Source of the DNA: JBCBZH01 sp039815415
Lineage (GTDB): Bacteria > Bacteroidota > Rhodothermia > Rhodothermales > Rubricoccaceae
DNA: 32,033 bases
Assembly (NCBI GenBank): GCA_039815415.1
Contig: JBCBZH010000015.1
Span: forward strand, 1 to 32,033
Reading direction: 5' to 3'
The notes under the pieces are model-generated. The model did no database searches. It was not told where the DNA came from and saw only the letters and a list, made by a program, of their open reading frames with translations. Below, one piece after another: positions 6,118-14,648 of the stretch (within the stretch, counting starts at the first letter, position 1; each line of letters starts with the position of its first letter). The translations under genes and the position numbers were made by a program.

Positions 6118-8487
6118 ATGTCTCTCCGTTCCCTTCTCGTCCTCGCGCTCGCCTCCCTGGCTGTGCCCGCCTCGGCGCAGGTCAGCGGCACCGTCCGCGA
6201 TGGCGACACCGACGAGCCCCTCATCGGCGCAACCGTCTCCACGGCCGTGGACGGGCGCCTCCTCGGCGCCGCCACCGACCTCGACGGCGCCTTCCAGTTT
6301 GACCTCCCCGATGGCGAGCACACGCTGACCGTCCGCTTCGTGGGCTACCGCACCGATTCCCTCCTCGTCACCGCGCCGTCGTCGGACATCGAGATCGGGT
6401 TGGAGCCTGACACCGAGGCCATCGGGGAGATCGTGGTGCAGGGCGACGAGATCGACCGCGTCGACGACGTGGAGATGGGCGTCTCGCGGATCGACGCGGC
6501 GGACATCCAGCGGCTCCCGCTCGTGCTTGGCGAGGCCGATCCCGTCCGCGCGCTCCAACTGCTGCCCGGCGTGAGCCAGGGTTCGGAATCCAGCTCCGGC
6601 TTCTTCGTGCGCGGCGGCGGGGCCGACCAGAATCTCGTGCTGCTGGACGGCACGCCGCTCCACAACCCGTCCCACGTCTTCGGCTTCTTCTCCGTCTTCA
6701 ACCCGGATGTGGTCTCCTCCGCGACGCTCTACAAGGGCGGCCTGCCGTCGCGCTATGGCGGGCGGCTCTCGTCCGTTCTTGAGGTGGACCAGCGGACAGG
6801 CGAGACGGACCGGGTCCGCGGGCGCGGTGGCATTGGACTGCTCTCTAGCCGAGGCGTGCTGGACGGGCCGCTGCCCGGCGGCGCAGGCACGTTCCTCGTC
6901 GGCGCGAGGCGCTCCTACGCCGACGCCTTCCTCGCGCTCTCGCCGGACTCCTCGCTCAACCAGAACATTGCCTATTTCTACGATCTCAACGGCCGCACGG
7001 ACCTCCGACTGAACGACCGGAACCGGATCACGCTCTCCGGCTACTCCGGCCGCGACCGGCTCCGCATCGGCGACACGTTCGGGACACGATGGGGCAACAC
7101 AGCGGGCTCCGCGCGATGGACCCGCACCACCGACCGGCTGGCGACCTCCGTGGGCGTTTCGACCTCGGACTACACCTTCACGCTGGAGGTGCTGGAGGAA
7201 ACCCAGACCTTCGATTGGACCTCCAACATCCGCTCGGATCAGTTCGAGGCCTCCGCGATCTACGACATCGACCCCGGCGGGAGCCGATCTCCCATCGAAG
7301 TGGGATTCGTCGGGACGCAATACTCGGTCAATCCCGGGACGGTCGATCCTGGGGAGGGCGGGTTTCTCCTCCCACTTCAGCTCTCGGAGCAGACCGGCAC
7401 CGAGGCTGCTGTCTTCTTCGGAGGCGAGCGCGCCGTCACCGACCGGCTCTCTATCCGCCTCGGCAACCGGCTCTCCGGATTCGTGCGGACTGGCCCGTCC
7501 ACTGTCTATCTCTACGAAGACGACGCGCCGGTCGTCTACGATGCGCTGACGGGCCGCTACGAGCCTGGCACCGTCGTGGACAGCACCACCTACAATTCCG
7601 GTGACCGGATTGCCTCGTTCGGCGGGCTGGAGCCCCGGGTGGCCGTGCGCTACCGCCTCGCGGACCGGACGTCCCTCAAGCTCGGTTTCGAGCGGACGCG
7701 CCAGAACCTCCAGCTCGTCACCAACTCCACATCCCCAACACCCCTCGACGTCTGGGAACTGGCAGGCGAATACGTGGAGGCCCAGACGGCCAACCAGATC
7801 GCCATCGGCGGGGCCCACCGATTCGGCAGCGGGACCGGCGCCGTGGAACTGTCTGTGGAGGCGTACGCCCGAAGCCTAGATGGACTCGTGGACTACGTGG
7901 ACGGCGCCGACCTGACCCTCAACGACCGCCTGGAGACAGAGCTTCTGCCGGGCGAGGGCCGCGCCTACGGCGTGGAGATGCTGCTCGAAAAGACGGCCGG
8001 GCGATTCTCGGGCTTCGGGAGCTACACGTGGTCGCGCTCCGAGCGGCGCGTGGCGGGTCTCGGCCTCGGCGACCCCGGAATCAACAATGGGGAGTGGTAC
8101 CCCGCCCCTCAGGATCGCCCCCATAACCTCTCACTCACGGGCGTCTACCAGCTCTCGCCTCGGCTCTCGCTCTCAGGCAACTTTGTCCTTACAAGCGGCA
8201 GCCCGACGACCTACCCCGTGGCGCGCTACACCTACGAGGGCGCCGTGGTGGCGGAGTACGGCGAGCGCAACGCCGCCCGGCTGCCCCTCTACCACCGGCT
8301 CGACGTAGCGGCGGCATGGCAGGTTGGCCGCGGCGAACTGGTGATGAGCGTCTACAACCTCTACAACCGGAAAAACGCCTCCTCGGTCACCTTCCGCCAG
8401 TCCGAGGTGGACCCACTCCAGACCGAGGCCATCCGCACCTCCATCTTCGGCATCGTGCCGGGGATCGCCTACAACCTCTCGTTCTAG
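6118..8487 (+). CDS. TonB-dependent outer-membrane receptor with CarboxypepD_reg-like domain
   Basis: A 789-residue outer-membrane protein. Residues 1-21 are a signal peptide (LLVLALASLAVPASAQ). Residues 22-100 form a carboxypeptidase-regulatory-like beta-sandwich (VSGTVRDGDTDEPLIGATV ... TLTVRFVGYRTDSLLV). The plug domain follows (VRALQLLPGVSQGSESSSGFFVRGGGADQNLVLLDGTP), and the remainder is a beta-barrel ending in an aromatic residue (GIAYNLSF). These receptors import substrates such as siderophores, vitamins or oligosaccharides using the TonB-ExbBD energy system; the substrate here is unknown. The DUF4249 lipoprotein begins two bases after the stop, which is the usual Bacteroidota pairing. 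The sigma/anti-sigma operon diverges upstream and may control it. There is no N-terminal STN signalling domain, so FecA-style direct signalling is unlikely. Confidence 0.93.
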   Translation: MSLRSLLVLALASLAVPASAQVSGTVRDGDTDEPLIGATVSTAVDGRLLGAATDLDGAFQFDLPDGEHTLTVRFVGYRTDSLLVTAPSSDIEIGLEPDTEAIGEIVVQGDEIDRVDDVEMGVSRIDAADIQRLPLVLGEADPVRALQLLPGVSQGSESSSGFFVRGGGADQNLVLLDGTPLHNPSHVFGFFSVFNPDVVSSATLYKGGLPSRYGGRLSSVLEVDQRTGETDRVRGRGGIGLLSSRGVLDGPLPGGAGTFLVGARRSYADAFLALSPDSSLNQNIAYFYDLNGRTDLRLNDRNRITLSGYSGRDRLRIGDTFGTRWGNTAGSARWTRTTDRLATSVGVSTSDYTFTLEVLEETQTFDWTSNIRSDQFEASAIYDIDPGGSRSPIEVGFVGTQYSVNPGTVDPGEGGFLLPLQLSEQTGTEAAVFFGGERAVTDRLSIRLGNRLSGFVRTGPSTVYLYEDDAPVVYDALTGRYEPGTVVDSTTYNSGDRIASFGGLEPRVAVRYRLADRTSLKLGFERTRQNLQLVTNSTSPTPLDVWELAGEYVEAQTANQIAIGGAHRFGSGTGAVELSVEAYARSLDGLVDYVDGADLTLNDRLETELLPGEGRAYGVEMLLEKTAGRFSGFGSYTWSRSERRVAGLGLGDPGINNGEWYPAPQDRPHNLSLTGVYQLSPRLSLSGNFVLTSGSPTTYPVARYTYEGAVVAEYGERNAARLPLYHRLDVAAAWQVGRGELVMSVYNLYNRKNASSVTFRQSEVDPLQTEAIRTSIFGIVPGIAYNLSF

Positions 8488-8489
8488 CC

Positions 8490-9335
8490 ATGCCCTTCGC
8501 ACGCATTCTCTCCCTGGCGCTCGCCGCACTCGCGCTCACTGGCTGCGAGGACGTCATCGTGGTTGATCTCGACGATGGCCTGCCGCCCCGGGTCGTCGTG
8601 GAGGGCGGCGTCGTTCACAGTGCGACGGTTCAGACCGTGCGCCTGACCACCACCAGCGACTACTTCGCGGGCGCGGAGCCCCCGCCCGTGCAGGGCGCGA
8701 CGGTGACGATCTCTGACGATCTCGGCACCAGGGTGTCCCTCGTGGAGGCCACGCCCGGCCTCTACCGCACCGAGGCCCTCGCGACGTCCATTGGCCGAAC
8801 GTACACGCTGGACATCGAGGCGGACGGCGTGCGCTACCGGGCCACAGAAACCCTCCGCGAGGTCGCGGAGATTGACTCGCTCTACCTCATCTTTCAGGAA
8901 GGCCAGGGCCCTGACGCAGAGGACGGCTTCCGCGTCCGCCTGGACTTCCGCGATCCCGCCGGAGCGGGCGATGGCTACCGCTGGCAAACCTTCGTGGACG
9001 GCGACTCTCGGCTGCCGGAGCAGGTCCGCCGCATCCCCACACTGATTTCCGATGACGACCTCTTCGATGGCCAGACCGTCACGGGCTACAGCCCGAACCC
9101 AGAGGTTGCCTTCCAGCCCGGTGAGACGGTGGTCGTCCGCCAGTCCTCTGCGACACCGCAGGCGCTCGCCTTCTTCGACCTGCTCCTCCAGCAGGCCGCG
9201 GGCAGCCCCGGCGCCTTCGATGTGCCTCCGGCCGACATCCGCGGCAACGTCGGCAACCTCTCGGATCTCTCGCGACCGGCCTACGGCTACTTCTGGGTGC
9301 GCGACGAGTTCGAGGTCACCATCACGGTCCCGTAG
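8490..9335 (+). CDS. DUF4249 family outer-membrane lipoprotein
   Basis: A 281-residue lipoprotein with signal peptide FARILSLALAALALTGC; the lipobox LTGC gives the acylated Cys at about residue 18. The body begins DLDDGLPPRVVVEGGVV, then GATVTISDD and LYRTEALATSIGRTYTLDIEADG, the order of beta-rich motifs that marks DUF4249 proteins. It starts two nt after the TonB receptor, so the two form one transcript. In Bacteroidota such proteins accompany TonB receptors and probably help bind or deliver the substrate at the cell surface. The function of the family is not established. A GC-rich hairpin (9340-9360) follows the stop. Confidence 0.88.
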   Translation: MPFARILSLALAALALTGCEDVIVVDLDDGLPPRVVVEGGVVHSATVQTVRLTTTSDYFAGAEPPPVQGATVTISDDLGTRVSLVEATPGLYRTEALATSIGRTYTLDIEADGVRYRATETLREVAEIDSLYLIFQEGQGPDAEDGFRVRLDFRDPAGAGDGYRWQTFVDGDSRLPEQVRRIPTLISDDDLFDGQTVTGYSPNPEVAFQPGETVVVRQSSATPQALAFFDLLLQQAAGSPGAFDVPPADIRGNVGNLSDLSRPAYGYFWVRDEFEVTITVP

Positions 9336-9339
9336 CAGG

Positions 9340-9360
9340 CGGGCCCGCCCGCAGGGCCCG
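9340..9360 (+). terminator. Hairpin after the TonB-DUF4249 operon
   Basis: CGGGCCC (9340-9346) pairs perfectly with GGGCCCG (9354-9360) across a 7-nt loop, five bases past the DUF4249 stop. No U-run follows, so it may be a Rho-type or mRNA-stabilising hairpin rather than a classical intrinsic terminator. Confidence 0.4.
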
Positions 9361-9557
9361 GGTAGGGACGGCCTCGACGACGGGCTCGGCATCTGATCCG
9401 CAGGCGCCACACCCGACGCCTCTGCTCGGGGCGGACGTTCCAGACGGCCCCCGGCCGCATGCCGTGCAGTACTTCCGGGCGTTCGCAGGATGTCCAGTCC
9501 GTCAACGTGGCTCGGCCGTACGCGTCGGGACATCCACTCGGGCGCCCATCCGTCCGC

Positions 9558-9671
9558 TCTCGCCAATTCGTTCGGGTACCGTTCCGCCCACGCTTGCACG
9601 TCCGCCAGCCGAAGCAGCAGAGGCTTTCCCGAGCGCAGGCACTGCGGCCTCTTGCTCCGCACGTACTCCAT
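9558..9671 (-). pseudogene. Fragment of a helix-turn-helix/excisionase-like peptide, copy 2
   Basis: The 393-nt DUF4249-priA spacer carries, on the reverse strand, an ATG-started stretch that reads MEYVRSKRPQCLRSGKPLLL and then RLADVQAWAERYPNELAR. The second half repeats the peptide seen at 4352-4417. The GKP...RLADVQAW pattern resembles the wing and recognition region of excisionase-type DNA-binding domains. The frame stays open but loses any protein-like character afterwards, so it is probably a gene remnant. Apart from this fragment, one decamer (9693-9702) and the hairpin at 9340, the spacer shows nothing else I can assign. Confidence 0.35.
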
Positions 9672-9728
9672 CACCGCCTCGGGCCGCAGACACGCCAGCT
9701 CGCGTTGGCGTCTCGGTAGCTTGGCGCC

Positions 9729-12200
9729 ATGCCCGCGCTCGCCCAGGTTGTCCCGCTTACCCCTGTCGAGGGCGTCTACACGTACCGCGTGCCGGACGAG
9801 CTGGCGAGCGAGGCCGTACCCGGCGCCCGCGTGCTGGTGTCGTTCGGGCGCCGCGCGCTGACCGGCGTCATCGTGGAGCGCACCGACGGCGAGTCTTCGC
9901 CAGCTCGAACGCTGAAGCCGCTTCTGGATGTGCTTGACGCTCGTCCCGCGCTCACGCCGGAGTTGCTCGAGCTGACGCGCTGGGTGGCCGACTACACGCT
10001 CTGCGCCTGGGGCGAAGCCATCAAGGCAGCGCTGCCGAGTGGCACCGAGGTGGAGACACGGCGTGTGGTCCATGGGCTGGCGGGAGCAGAGAGCTGGACT
10101 GGAGACCCGAGGGGCGCCACCATCCTCGACGCACTGGCGGAGGTCAACGGTTCTGGAATGCCAGTGGCGAAAATCGCCACTGTACTCGGTCGCAAGACGG
10201 TCCCGCAGGCGCTCCTTCGCCAGCTCGAGGCGGCGGGCGCGCTTCGCATCGACGATGAGGTTCAGGACGGGACGGCGCGCGTCAAGACGGAGCGGCACCT
10301 GCGATTGGCCGACGATGCCTTGGACCGCCCCGAGTACGAGGCCGTCCGAGGCGCCCGCCAGCTCGCGCTGCTGGATGTGCTTCGGCAGGCCGACGAACCC
10401 GTTCGTCAGGCGGATGCGCTGCGCGACTCGGGCGCGTCCTCGTCCACCGTCAAGAGCCTCATTGGGCGCGGGCTGGTGGAGGCCTTCGACGCTGAGGTGG
10501 AGCGCCGTGTGGATGACTTCGACGAGATCCCGACGGAGCCGCCGCCGGACCTCGCATTGCACCCGTTCCAGGTCCACGCGCTTGACGCGATCACCGACGC
10601 CATCACGGCGCAGCGACGCGAGACGTTCTTGCTCCAGGGCGTGACTGGAAGTGGAAAGACGGAGGTGTACCTCCGCGCGCTGCGGGCCGCGCTGGACCGA
10701 GGCCAGTCGGCCATCGTCCTGGTGCCCGAGATCGCGCTGACGCCGCAGACCGTCCGCCGTTTCCGCGCTCACTTTGGCGATCGCGTGGCGGTCCTCCACA
10801 GCCGCATGAGCCCCGGCGAGCGTCTCGACGCGTGGAACCGCATCCGCGACGGTGTCTATTCCATCGTCATTGGCCCGCGCAGTGCCATCTTCGCGCCGGT
10901 CCAGGATCTCGGTCTCGTGGTTGTCGATGAGGAGCACGAGGCCAGCTACAAGCAGTTCGATCCGGCCCCGCGTTACCACGCCCGCGATGTGGCTGTCCTC
11001 CGAGCGCATCGGGCTGGTGCGGTCTGTGTGCTGGGCAGTGCGACCCCCTCGCTCGAGTCGGTCGCCAACGCGACGGCAGGCAAGTACACGCGCCTCGAGA
11101 TGCCCGACCGTGTGCCAGTCAAGGGCCGACCTGCCGCGCCGCTGCCGCCGGTTCGGATCGTCGATCTGGCGAGAGAGCGTGAGATCCAACGCCTCAAGGG
11201 CGCGCTGGCACATGATCTCCGCGAAGCGATGGCCGAGCGCCTGAAACGCAATGAGCAGACCATCCTGCTCCAGAACCGACGCGGCTACGCACCGGTGCTG
11301 ACGTGCGAGGACTGCGGTTGGACACCCATGTGCCGCAATTGCGCCGTTTCGCTCACCGTCCACAAGCCGACGCGCAACCTCCGGTGCCACTACTGTGGAC
11401 TCTCCGAGCGCCAGCCGGCCAAGTGTCCCTCGTGTGGGTCCTTCAACCTTCGCCAACTCGGCGCTGGAACCCAGCGCGTGGAGGAGGAGATCGCCGAGGT
11501 CTTTCCTGGGGCACGCGTACTGAGAATGGACCTGGATACGACCACCCGAAAAGGAGCCCACCGCCGCATCCTAGACGCCTTCGGCCGAGGCGAGGCCGAC
11601 ATTCTGCTCGGCACCCAGATGGTCGCGAAAGGGCTCGACTTCCCCCGCGTCACGCTCGTGGGCGTCGTCAATGCCGACACCGGAATGCTGCTGCCCGACT
11701 TCCGCGCCGCCGAGCGAACTTTTCAGCTTCTCGCACAGGTAGCGGGCCGCGCCGGACGCCACGACCTTCCGGGCGAGGTCATTCTCCAGACGCGCAACCC
11801 GGAGCATCCCGCCCTCCAGTTCGCCCTCGCCCACGACTTTGAAGGCTTCGCTCTCCACGAGCTGGCGGAGCGCGCGGCGCTTGGATATCCGCCCTACGGC
11901 CGGCTCATCGGCCTCGAGTTCAAAGGGCCGACCGAAGGGGGCACGATGACACTCGCCCGTCGCTTTACCGACGCGCTCCACTCCGCCAGCTCGCATCTCG
12001 CCGGAGTGCAGGTGCTCGGGCCAGTGCCTGCGCTTATTCATCGCATCAAGCGGTTCTGGCGGGTCCACACACTCCTGAAGGCTCCTCGAACCCTCCCTGC
12101 CAGCGCGCTGGCAAAGGCCGTCCGCGCAGCAGAGGCACGGACAAAGGTGGCTTCCGGCCACCGCGTCAACATCGATGTGGACCCGGTTGGCCTTTACTGA
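9729..12200 (+). CDS. priA: Primosomal protein N' (replication restart helicase)
   Basis: An 823-residue superfamily 2 DNA helicase that reloads the replisome at stalled forks. The N-terminal 3'-end-binding domain opens with VVPLTPVEGVYTYRVPDEL. The helicase core has Walker A GVTGSGKTEVYLRAL (near residue 304), Walker B VVVDEEHEASYKQ (about 400) and motif III GSATPSLES. The zinc-binding insertion has paired cysteines between about residues 525 and 570 (CEDCGWTPMCRNC ... CHYCG ... CPSCG). The C-terminal motifs are GTQMVAKGLDFPRVTLVG and QVAGRAGR. Length is at the long end but normal. ATG at 9729 is the start; the gene converges on thrC with a 7-bp overlap of the two stop regions (12194-12200). 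Six copies of the dispersed decamer lie within it. Confidence 0.96.
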   Translation: MPALAQVVPLTPVEGVYTYRVPDELASEAVPGARVLVSFGRRALTGVIVERTDGESSPARTLKPLLDVLDARPALTPELLELTRWVADYTLCAWGEAIKAALPSGTEVETRRVVHGLAGAESWTGDPRGATILDALAEVNGSGMPVAKIATVLGRKTVPQALLRQLEAAGALRIDDEVQDGTARVKTERHLRLADDALDRPEYEAVRGARQLALLDVLRQADEPVRQADALRDSGASSSTVKSLIGRGLVEAFDAEVERRVDDFDEIPTEPPPDLALHPFQVHALDAITDAITAQRRETFLLQGVTGSGKTEVYLRALRAALDRGQSAIVLVPEIALTPQTVRRFRAHFGDRVAVLHSRMSPGERLDAWNRIRDGVYSIVIGPRSAIFAPVQDLGLVVVDEEHEASYKQFDPAPRYHARDVAVLRAHRAGAVCVLGSATPSLESVANATAGKYTRLEMPDRVPVKGRPAAPLPPVRIVDLAREREIQRLKGALAHDLREAMAERLKRNEQTILLQNRRGYAPVLTCEDCGWTPMCRNCAVSLTVHKPTRNLRCHYCGLSERQPAKCPSCGSFNLRQLGAGTQRVEEEIAEVFPGARVLRMDLDTTTRKGAHRRILDAFGRGEADILLGTQMVAKGLDFPRVTLVGVVNADTGMLLPDFRAAERTFQLLAQVAGRAGRHDLPGEVILQTRNPEHPALQFALAHDFEGFALHELAERAALGYPPYGRLIGLEFKGPTEGGTMTLARRFTDALHSASSHLAGVQVLGPVPALIHRIKRFWRVHTLLKAPRTLPASALAKAVRAAEARTKVASGHRVNIDVDPVGLY

Positions 12201-13474
12201 GCCAGGCGCTCTACTCGGGCATCCAGTGTGGCGGGGATGGTTTCTACACGCGTCGGAGCGTCCCACAGAGCCGCCAGTCGGGCTGGCGACTCCGGCGTCT
12301 CTCCAATCGCCAGCTCGACGGACTCGGGAAACTTGGCGGGGTGAGCGGTGGACAGGACGATCAGCGGAGCGGTTTCGCCGTGCTGTCGGAGGCGCTGCGC
12401 TGCCGTCAGTCCAACAGCCGTGTGCGGGTCAGCAACGTAGCCTGTGTGTTCGTGGACCGTCCGCATGGTGGCAAGCGTCGTGGCGTCATCGATGGAGTCG
12501 CCGGATATGTGAGTCGCCAATTCGCTGCCGAGGAGGTGCGTCAGGCGCTCGGCGTTGCTGGGCGTGCCCACGTCCATCGCGTTGGAGAGCGTACGGACGG
12601 AGATGCCTTCCGGCGGTGGACCACCCGTGAGAAAGCGCGGGAAGCCATCATTGGCGTTGTGAGCGGCCACGAAGTGGCGAATAGGGAGCCCTGAGAGCTG
12701 CATCAAGACGCCCGCCGTCAGGTTCCCCAGGTTGCCACTCGGGACAATCACGATGGGGGATTCGTCTGATTCCAGCTGTCGGAGGGCCCAGGCATAGTAG
12801 GTCATCTGCGGAAGCAGTCGCCCGATGTTGATCGAGTTGGCCGATGACAGCCGCACTCCCTTCGGCGGGCTCTGGAACGCCGCCTTGACGAGCCGCTGAC
12901 AGTCGTCGAAGGTGCCCTCGACGGCCAGCGTCTGCACGCCGGAGCGTTCTACGACGAGCTGGCGTTCTTGCACGGCGCTCACCTGGCCCTTCGGATAGAG
13001 CAAGACCACGCGAACACCCTCCACGCCTGCGAAGCCGTCGGCCACGGCGCTGCCGGTGTCACCCGAGGTGGCCGCCAGAATTGTGATTGGCTCGTCGAGG
13101 ACTTCCGCCATGAGCCGAGCCATCGTGCGGGCGCCTACGTCCTTGAACGAGAGCGTCGGGCCGTGGAACAGCTCCAGCACCGAGATCTGATCCCACCCGT
13201 CTTCCGCCAGCCCGACGAGCGGAATCGGGAACGAGAGCGCATCGGCTACGATGGCATCGAGCCGGTCGGTACCGAAGTCGTTCGCCAGCCAGGGGCGGAG
13301 AACATGCGCGCCGATCTCGGCCATCGAGCTGGCGTGCTCCCAGCCGGATGCGAGCGGTGGGATGTGCGTTGGGACGTAGAGGCCGCCGTCGGGCGCCAGC
13401 CCATCGAGGAGCGCCGTGGCGAAGGGCACCGTTGGGCTGGCGCCGCGCGTGCTGATGAAGAGGGAAGAGGGCAT
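12194..13474 (-). CDS. thrC: Threonine synthase
   Basis: A 426-residue PLP enzyme that converts O-phosphohomoserine to threonine, the last step of the pathway. The start MPSSLFISTRGASPTVPFATALLDGLAPDGGLYVP is the family N-terminus. The PLP lysine lies in LSFKDVGARTMARLM. The phosphate/cofactor loops ATSGDTGSAVADGF and VPSGNLGNLTAGV are present. ATG 13474 is used; the frame extends upstream only through the intergenic hairpin. It is the last gene of the thrA-thrB-thrC operon, with an 8-nt gap to thrB, and is presumably governed by the attenuator before thrA. It ends inside the convergent overlap with priA; no separate terminator is visible. Confidence 0.95.
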   Translation of the reverse strand: MPSSLFISTRGASPTVPFATALLDGLAPDGGLYVPTHIPPLASGWEHASSMAEIGAHVLRPWLANDFGTDRLDAIVADALSFPIPLVGLAEDGWDQISVLELFHGPTLSFKDVGARTMARLMAEVLDEPITILAATSGDTGSAVADGFAGVEGVRVVLLYPKGQVSAVQERQLVVERSGVQTLAVEGTFDDCQRLVKAAFQSPPKGVRLSSANSINIGRLLPQMTYYAWALRQLESDESPIVIVPSGNLGNLTAGVLMQLSGLPIRHFVAAHNANDGFPRFLTGGPPPEGISVRTLSNAMDVGTPSNAERLTHLLGSELATHISGDSIDDATTLATMRTVHEHTGYVADPHTAVGLTAAQRLRQHGETAPLIVLSTAHPAKFPESVELAIGETPESPARLAALWDAPTRVETIPATLDARVERLAQ

Positions 13475-13482
13475 AGCGGTTT

Positions 13483-14451
13483 CTACAACGTCCCCTCTCC
13501 TTGGGGGAGAGGGGCGGGGTGAGGGGACTCCAGGGCTCGGACGCCCTCGACATCGACAGACGCCACCCACCCGTCCGCGTCCACGCCGCCAGTTCGAGAG
13601 GCTGCCAGCATGGCATCCAGCACCTCCTTCGCGCTCGCAGAGGCGCCGGGAAGCGCAAACATCGCCGGGCCGGAGCCGGTGAGCGCGCAGCCCCAGCTCC
13701 CGGCGTCGAGTGCGGCTTGGCGGATGGTCTGGTAGACCGGGACGAGGCGAGCACGATGCGGCTCGGCGAGACGGTCGCGCATGAGATGGCGCCCCACAGA
13801 CTCCCAGTCACCATCTCGAAGCGCGGTGAGCAGGAACGCCAACTCGGCGGCCTGCGCCGAGGCGTCGCCGTGCAGGACAGTCGCTGGGAGCACGGCGCGA
13901 GCCTGACGTGTCAGCACCTCCACACGCGGGAGCACGATCACGATCTCGGGTGGATCCGCCAGAACGAGCGGACGGAAGTCAGTCGGGTCCGAGGGCGACA
14001 CCAGGACGAGACCACCGAACAGTGCCGGGAGCACGTTGTCGCCGTGGTAGTGGTGCGAGGCGGCATGCTCGCCCTCCAGCACAGAGCCGACGAGCTGGCG
14101 CTTCGTGAACGGTCGGCCCAGCACCTCGTTGGCGGCCCATGCCGCGGCGACGGCGCTCGCCGCAGACCCACCGATGCCAGACCCGAGCGGGATGCCCTTG
14201 TGGATCGTCAGCTCGAGGCCGATTGTGGCATCGGCGCGGCGGAGCACGTCGAGGGCTGCCCGCCCGGCGGTGTTCTTTGCAGGATCGGTCGGGATCGAGC
14301 TGGCGGAGTGGATCGTGACGCCCGACGTATCTGAGACCCGTGCCTCGATGTGGTCGCCGGGGCCAGTGATACACAGGCCAAGGGCGTCGAACCCGGGTCC
14401 GAGGTTGGACAGGGACGCGGGGCCGAAGACGGTGATGCGGTCAGAGGTCAC
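13483..14451 (-). CDS. thrB: Homoserine kinase (GHMP kinase)
   Basis: A 322-residue GHMP-family kinase that phosphorylates homoserine for threonine synthase. The N-terminal ITVFGPASLSNLGPGFDALGL and the ATP-binding motif HKGIPLGSGIGGSAASAVAA are characteristic, and ALTGSGPAMFAL is the third motif. ATG 14451 gives MTSDRITVFGPASLSN. The C-terminus is unusual: its last 15 residues (ESPHPAPLPQGEGTL) are encoded by a repeat-type hairpin (CCCCTCTCC / GGAGAGGGG, 13492-13514), so a mobile-repeat insertion seems to have replaced the native end. This gene sits between thrA (197-nt gap) and thrC. The core family motifs are intact, so activity is expected. Confidence 0.95.
   Translation of the reverse strand: MTSDRITVFGPASLSNLGPGFDALGLCITGPGDHIEARVSDTSGVTIHSASSIPTDPAKNTAGRAALDVLRRADATIGLELTIHKGIPLGSGIGGSAASAVAAAWAANEVLGRPFTKRQLVGSVLEGEHAASHHYHGDNVLPALFGGLVLVSPSDPTDFRPLVLADPPEIVIVLPRVEVLTRQARAVLPATVLHGDASAQAAELAFLLTALRDGDWESVGRHLMRDRLAEPHRARLVPVYQTIRQAALDAGSWGCALTGSGPAMFALPGASASAKEVLDAMLAASRTGGVDADGWVASVDVEGVRALESPHPAPLPQGEGTL
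13492..13514. repeat. Hairpin repeat forming the thrB C-terminus
   Basis: CCCCTCTCC (13492-13500) pairs with GGAGAGGGG (13506-13514) over a 5-nt loop, and GGGGTGAGGGGACTC continues to the right. This CTCTCCC/GGGAGAGG-TGAGG layout is a well-known dispersed intergenic hairpin in many GC-rich genomes. Here it encodes the last residues of thrB and lies just before thrC. Confidence 0.6.
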
Positions 14452-14527
14452 AGGTTGATCGAGAAACGCTTGGAGGTAGGCTACACCCTCTGGTCATGTC
14501 TTCTTGAGCGGAGGACGTGGCGGCAGT

Positions 14528-14634
14528 CGAGGGATCTCAGGATTGCATGAGGGATCCAGCCTCGAGCTGGCGCTGTGCTCAGCAGAGATCCTTCGGCTCC
14601 ATTCGCTATGGCTCCATTCGCTCAGGATGACAAG
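14528..14634. repeat. REP/MITE-like repeat in the thrA-thrB spacer
   Basis: The 197-nt thrA-thrB spacer contains GAGGGATCTCAGGA, GAGGGATCC, GAGATCCTTCGG and CTCAGGATGACAAGG, the building blocks of the widespread GGATCTC...GGATGACAA element. Inside it is a 15-bp tandem repeat (14595-14609 and 14610-14624, GGCTCCATTCGCT plus two bases) and one copy of the decamer (14563-14572). The element has the same right-hand end (CAGGATGACAAGG) as the one at 21154-21241. It may tune thrA/thrB mRNA processing. Confidence 0.6.
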
Positions 14635-14648
14635 GGTGAAAGCTGAGG

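Noticed and set aside
6076..6150. Complete tRNA gene on the reverse strand
   Set aside because: Only the T-arm is present; no D-arm, anticodon arm or acceptor 5' strand can be found where the TonB receptor begins.
6034..7818. Nearly 600-residue reverse-strand frame over the TonB receptor
   Set aside because: Antisense shadow of the receptor with no recognisable protein signatures.
8484..11561. Very long (about 1000-residue) reverse-strand reading frame over DUF4249 and priA
   Set aside because: It is antisense to two well-supported genes, has Arg/His/Ala-rich composition typical of GC-rich shadow frames, and no domain. Only the short excisionase-like piece at 9558-9671 lies outside a gene.
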